This document shows, piece by piece, positions 36,923-39,892 of a stretch of DNA of 39,892 nt (position 1 is the stretch's first letter; each line of letters starts with the position of its first letter). The position numbers and the translations under genes are program-made. Source of the DNA: a virus. The stretch is from IMG/VR virus record IMGVR_UViG_3300029787_000123, positions 1 through 39,892 of that record. The stretch is one strand, 5' to 3'. The notes below the pieces were generated by a model. That model worked only from the letters and a program-made list of their open reading frames with translations, was not told where the DNA came from and made no database searches.

Positions 36923-37043
36923 TAAAATGGTTCTCCGTATTTTCTGTTTCTATTATAAACCCATAGGTTTCAACTGCTTGAACTTGAATATCCAAAGGAA
37001 CTTGAATATCCAACTCTTCATAAATAGTTATTAATTCTTCCAT
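36912..37043 (-). CDS. Small acidic protein, 43 aa
   Basis: MEELITIYEELDIQVPLDIQ followed by VQAVETYGFI, ending ENHFNGE. Strong SD (AGGAG seven bases upstream) just downstream of the phage promoter and its 5' hairpin. The stop lies 11 bases inside the SSB gene. A repeated LDIQV reflects an 18-bp tandem duplication. In T7 the region between RNA polymerase and gp2.5 holds small inhibitors such as Gp2; no sequence likeness seen, but the place and acidity make a host-polymerase inhibitor worth testing. Confidence 0.65.
   Translation of the reverse strand: MEELITIYEELDIQVPLDIQVQAVETYGFIIETENTENHFNGE
36981..37013 (-). repeat. 18-bp tandem duplication
   Basis: AACTTGAATATCCAA occurs at 36981-36995 and 36999-37013, period 18, inside the 43-residue gene, encoding LDIQVPLDIQV. 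Perfect 15-base identity indicates a recent event. Confidence 0.9.
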
Positions 37044-37063
37044 AGTTTTCTCCTATAGGGTTT

Positions 37064-37089
37064 AGACCAACAGAACCTTCTGTCAGTCT
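37064..37089 (-). promoter_or_regulatory. 5' hairpin at the start of the replication-block mRNA
   Basis: Minus-strand AGACTGACAGAA (37089-37078) pairs with TTCTGTTGGTCT (37075-37064): 12 positions, all paired when two adjacent U-G/G-U wobbles are counted, loop of about 2-4 bases. On the plus strand the two wobbles are mismatches. It begins at the promoter's 3' end, so the transcript would start with this hairpin, as T7 mRNAs often end in protective 5' stems. Confidence 0.65.
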
Positions 37090-37105
37090 AATATGCACCC
37101 TATTA
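37087..37105 (-). promoter_or_regulatory. Phage RNA polymerase promoter, copy 1 (replication genes)
   Basis: Minus strand TAATAGGGTGCATATTAGA, between the RNA polymerase stop and the 43-residue gene. It shares the 14-base core and AGA end with the two other copies. It corresponds to T7 class II promoters just downstream of gene 1. Confidence 0.8.
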
Positions 37106-37138
37106 ATTTGTTAGTGGAAACAATGCCTTAGTGGATTG

Positions 37139-39556
37139 TTAAGCGAAAAAGAAATGGCTCTCTTCTACCACCTCTATATCCAAGTCACCCTTTCTAGGTG
37201 TCTCAGCTAAGTCTTTATGTTTGTGTTCAGGTAGTATGTCCATGAGGTCAGTTTTAAAGTCCTCTAAAACATCACACTGTTTATACATTTCTACAAAAGC
37301 TTTCCGTAAACACCACCATAACTGACCTGCATCAGAAGCATGAGTACCATAACTGTCGTGTACCATAGCAAAGTTATGAATATCACACTGTTGAGCTACG
37401 TTAATCGTAATCATCATATGACTAGCATCAATGCTATGAACAAAGTTAGGGCTTATTCCGTTTGCCTGTCTGTTTTTGTCAATCTTACCTGTCTCTTTAT
37501 AAATCATAGGCTGAAAGATAGACCCTAAGAGTTTGGTCTTAATACGGTAAGGTTTAGTAGCCTTGTAAGCCTGTAGTACAGGGAAGTTAACAGGAGTGTC
37601 CCAACGTATAGGTAATCCCTCCGAACTAGCCACCCTAGATGCCCTTTGTAACCATGCCATAGCATCAGTTGCAGCATGAACTACTTCAGCTATAGAGTCC
37701 CATATAACTTTGGCAAGAAAGATGGAAGCCTTGAAAGCATCCTCTCCAAAAGGATGGAGGTTACCCTTCTCTCTCTGCTCTACTAAGTAATCCATAACAA
37801 AGTCAGAGAAAGAGTATTGCTTTCCACCATAAGGCAACACCATACAAGGACGTTTAGTACATCCTCTGGCAACACCAAACTCTAGCCATAGTTTTGCAAA
37901 GTGGTTATCCATAGTTTTAAGTTTATCAGTCACCTTGTCAGCTACTTTCTGGTAGATGTCTTGAGGTTCATCCATAGGAATAAGATTAACTTCCTTACCT
38001 GTAGTAGAGCTTCTCAACATGGCTGCAAAATGCTGAAGACCATTACAAGAACCATCTGCTGCAATAGGTAAGTGGGAAACAAAACCTTCCCCCTCTTCTA
38101 TCCATCCTTGCCACTCCTTACAGAATGCTAGGAACTGGAAGGGAGAGTCAGCTTCCTTTGCCCACCATAGGTCAGACAGAGGGTCTTTGGCACATGATAG
38201 TATTCTGTCTGTGTTCTCCTCAACCCAACCTACCCTCTCTTCTAAGGACACCTTATCAAAGCCAAAGGTGTTAGCTCCCTGAATAGCTAGGTAACCTGCA
38301 CTCTCTGAGTCGATAGGTTTGCCTATAGAGAACTTCAACAAAGCTTTAGCAAAGTCAGTCCCTTGAGGATTGAGGTAATTAGGCACTGCATAGATACGTC
38401 CTCTGAAGTCGAGTTGGTACACCATGTAGAGGGCTTCCTCATCCTTGAACTTATCAGCTATCTGGATGGTCTTCCGTAACAAGAGCCTTTTGGAGTCCAA
38501 GCGATTGTTCTCCGTATGGATAATTACTGCTTCCCTTTTCCACTGTGTCCTAGCTTCTTTGTTGGTGGCTATGTCCAATGGCTTGGAGGGAATAGGATAA
38601 TTTTCTGAGGGAGGTAAAGTAGGTAGTTCTATACCTGTATCCCAAATATCCTTGAGCACTCCTAAGATAAACTGATTAACCTTGAAGCCTGTCTTCTGCA
38701 TGGCATTTACTGCTCCATAGACTTGGGGCATATCGAAATGCTTTAACTCAGATAGGTAGTTGTGGTTGTCAGTCTTCACTAAGGTAATAGGACGGATATT
38801 GTGCGTGTGATACCCACCCTCATAAGGTGAAGTCCAATCTTTAGGCTCTGCTATGCAAGGGTAAAACTCAGGCTTCATAATCTCCTTGAAAGCATTAAGG
38901 TCTTTGATTGCTTTCATGGTTTCATCTGAAGGCAACAGGAGTCTCCTTTTCTTGCCATCCTTCATCATTATCTTATGAGTCAGGAGTCCTGTATGCTGAA
39001 TGGTCAAATCTATGAGAGCATTGCCAACAAGAAGTCTGTCTCTCTGTGTCCAAGACTGCCACTCGTTACCATCTCTCCTAGAAGCTTCGATAAGTTTCCT
39101 TCTCTTGTAGGAATAGGACGAACTTCTGGACTCCAAGTCCTTCATCACGACACTCAAAAGGTACGGATTGTTCTCCTCAAAGGTTCGTATCCTTATCTCG
39201 TCCTCTAAAGCCATGCCTAGAGCTATAGAACTGGACGTATAAGCCCTTTGTCTGGTGATTTGGTTCAACACTACCCTCAAAGTTATAACGGCAGTTACAG
39301 AGGGTTCTAAGGAGGATACAAGGACTGCACCTGTTGCAGACTTTCCTGCTCTACCTTCCATACAATCCTTGACATATCCCTCAATAGCGTTTTGGAGAGC
39401 TTCTAAGGTGGCAGTCATCAGGTACTGACCATATGAAGTGGTACTCTCCTGTCCTCTCTCTGCCTTTTTAAAATTATTTTTGTGGTATCTTGTGACACCA
39501 CTCTCACGCATCTCTTTTTCTAACAAGACTTGTCTATTGCTCGTTTCATAGGTCAT
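37139..39556 (-). CDS. 1: Single-subunit DNA-dependent RNA polymerase (T7 gp1-like)
   Basis: Transcribes the middle and late phage genes. 805 residues (T7 has 883). Catalytic residues fit T7: Asp501 in ADGSCNGLQHFAAMLR (T7 Asp537), Lys568 and Tyr576 in TKRPCMVLPYGGK (T7 Lys631, Tyr639), Asp734 in VHDSYGTHA (T7 Asp812). It ends SHFFFA, like the FAFA foot of T7. The N-terminal domain has the T7-like motif TRYHKNNFKKAERG and is shorter. AAGGAG precedes the ATG at 39556. It should recognise the 19-bp sites at 4352, 28641 and 37087. It is transcribed with the early genes from 2083-2110 through the circular junction. Confidence 0.97.
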   Translation of the reverse strand: MTYETSNRQVLLEKEMRESGVTRYHKNNFKKAERGQESTTSYGQYLMTATLEALQNAIEGYVKDCMEGRAGKSATGAVLVSSLEPSVTAVITLRVVLNQITRQRAYTSSSIALGMALEDEIRIRTFEENNPYLLSVVMKDLESRSSSYSYKRRKLIEASRRDGNEWQSWTQRDRLLVGNALIDLTIQHTGLLTHKIMMKDGKKRRLLLPSDETMKAIKDLNAFKEIMKPEFYPCIAEPKDWTSPYEGGYHTHNIRPITLVKTDNHNYLSELKHFDMPQVYGAVNAMQKTGFKVNQFILGVLKDIWDTGIELPTLPPSENYPIPSKPLDIATNKEARTQWKREAVIIHTENNRLDSKRLLLRKTIQIADKFKDEEALYMVYQLDFRGRIYAVPNYLNPQGTDFAKALLKFSIGKPIDSESAGYLAIQGANTFGFDKVSLEERVGWVEENTDRILSCAKDPLSDLWWAKEADSPFQFLAFCKEWQGWIEEGEGFVSHLPIAADGSCNGLQHFAAMLRSSTTGKEVNLIPMDEPQDIYQKVADKVTDKLKTMDNHFAKLWLEFGVARGCTKRPCMVLPYGGKQYSFSDFVMDYLVEQREKGNLHPFGEDAFKASIFLAKVIWDSIAEVVHAATDAMAWLQRASRVASSEGLPIRWDTPVNFPVLQAYKATKPYRIKTKLLGSIFQPMIYKETGKIDKNRQANGISPNFVHSIDASHMMITINVAQQCDIHNFAMVHDSYGTHASDAGQLWWCLRKAFVEMYKQCDVLEDFKTDLMDILPEHKHKDLAETPRKGDLDIEVVEESHFFFA

Positions 39557-39620
39557 ATATATCTACTCCTTGTTGATTGGCTTTTAACATAGCCAGATTG
39601 GTTTTAAAAAGAAACAAGAA

Positions 39621-39892
39621 TTAATTTTTTCTGTCAATAATGACTTTAATAGGAGAGTCAAACCCCTCAAACTCTAGGTGTAACGTATCGCCCACCTTGA
39701 CGTACTTCTTCCAATTCTTGAAGGAAACACGAGGGTCTTTTCTCTTTTTCGTATAGAACACCTTTATGATAGTATCTCCTACAAACTTATGGATTGGTTT
39801 GAGGTATTGGTACTCATCATCTGGAACATAGAACTCTCCATTGTACGAGGACTCCACCACAAATGGATTAGTAAACATATCAGAACCACATA
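39621..39892 (-). CDS. Early hypothetical protein, 3' part (gene split by the window ends)
   Basis: Continues in frame from the 26 codons at 79-1. The visible part has MFTNPFVVESSYNGEFYVPD, a Lys-rich middle (FYTKKRKDPRVSFKNWKKYV) and DTLHLEFEGFDSPIKVIID, suggesting a small beta-barrel-like fold. An internal ATG at 39878 exists but lacks a clear SD, and the fused reading has the better start. It lies 64 bases before RNA polymerase. No family recognised. Confidence 0.7.
   Translation of the reverse strand, partial: CGSDMFTNPFVVESSYNGEFYVPDDEYQYLKPIHKFVGDTIIKVFYTKKRKDPRVSFKNWKKYVKVGDTLHLEFEGFDSPIKVIIDRKN

Noticed and set aside
1-39892. Integrase, attachment site or tRNA genes
   Set aside because: No tyrosine or serine recombinase motifs, no tRNA-like cloverleaf noticed in the few gaps, and no repressor gene. 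A tRNA scan would be needed to exclude tRNAs fully.

Overview
This window looks like the complete genome of a lytic, T7-like short-tailed phage (Autographivirales type) from an AT-rich, probably marine, source. All convincing genes lie on the minus strand. The order, read from high to low coordinates, is that of T7: single-subunit RNA polymerase, ssDNA-binding protein, endonuclease I, amidase, primase-helicase, DNA polymerase, exonuclease, then portal, scaffold, capsid, two tail-tube proteins, three ejection-core proteins, tail fibre, lysis cluster and terminases. The lack of an integrase, the C1q-like fibre proteins and the phage-borne class II ribonucleotide reductase recall marine podoviruses, such as those of SAR11-type alphaproteobacteria. 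The host is an inference; nothing in the sequence names it.

The two window ends join in frame through one small gene (1-79 plus 39621-39892), so this is a circularly closed assembly opened at an arbitrary point. The physical ends probably lie in the gene-poor stretch at about 2100-4374, after the large terminase and before the early genes.

Layout along the direction of transcription. (1) 4374-2411: a long non-coding leader with one phage promoter, a candidate host promoter and several hairpins, then two unknown genes, a gp88-like cysteine-rich protein, a 28-residue membrane peptide and a strand-specific terminator. (2) 2400-2083: short repeats, a palindrome, a tiny membrane ORF and a good sigma70 promoter (TTGACA-16-CATAAT). 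(3) 2043-1 and 39892-39621: early genes including a C5-cytosine DNA methyltransferase. (4) 39556-37139: RNA polymerase. (5) 37105-28657: a phage promoter, then DNA metabolism, including a MazG-like pyrophosphohydrolase, a PD-(D/E)XK-like protein, a DUF3310 protein and ribonucleotide reductase. (6) 28659-4375: a second phage promoter, then virion, fibre-array, lysis and packaging genes, with a terminator just after the capsid gene.

Control appears simple. Host polymerase would start the early genes. The phage polymerase would then use a 19-bp promoter (minus strand TAATAGGGTGCATA-Y-W-AGA), of which I found three copies, at the start of the replication block, the structural block and the post-terminase leader. 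The most striking unexplained feature is a 26-nt long-range complementarity (only two G-U wobbles) between the leader of the gene at 3479-3727 and the leader of the gp88-like gene. It competes with local hairpins that bury the gp88-like gene's Shine-Dalgarno sequence, which looks like an RNA switch.
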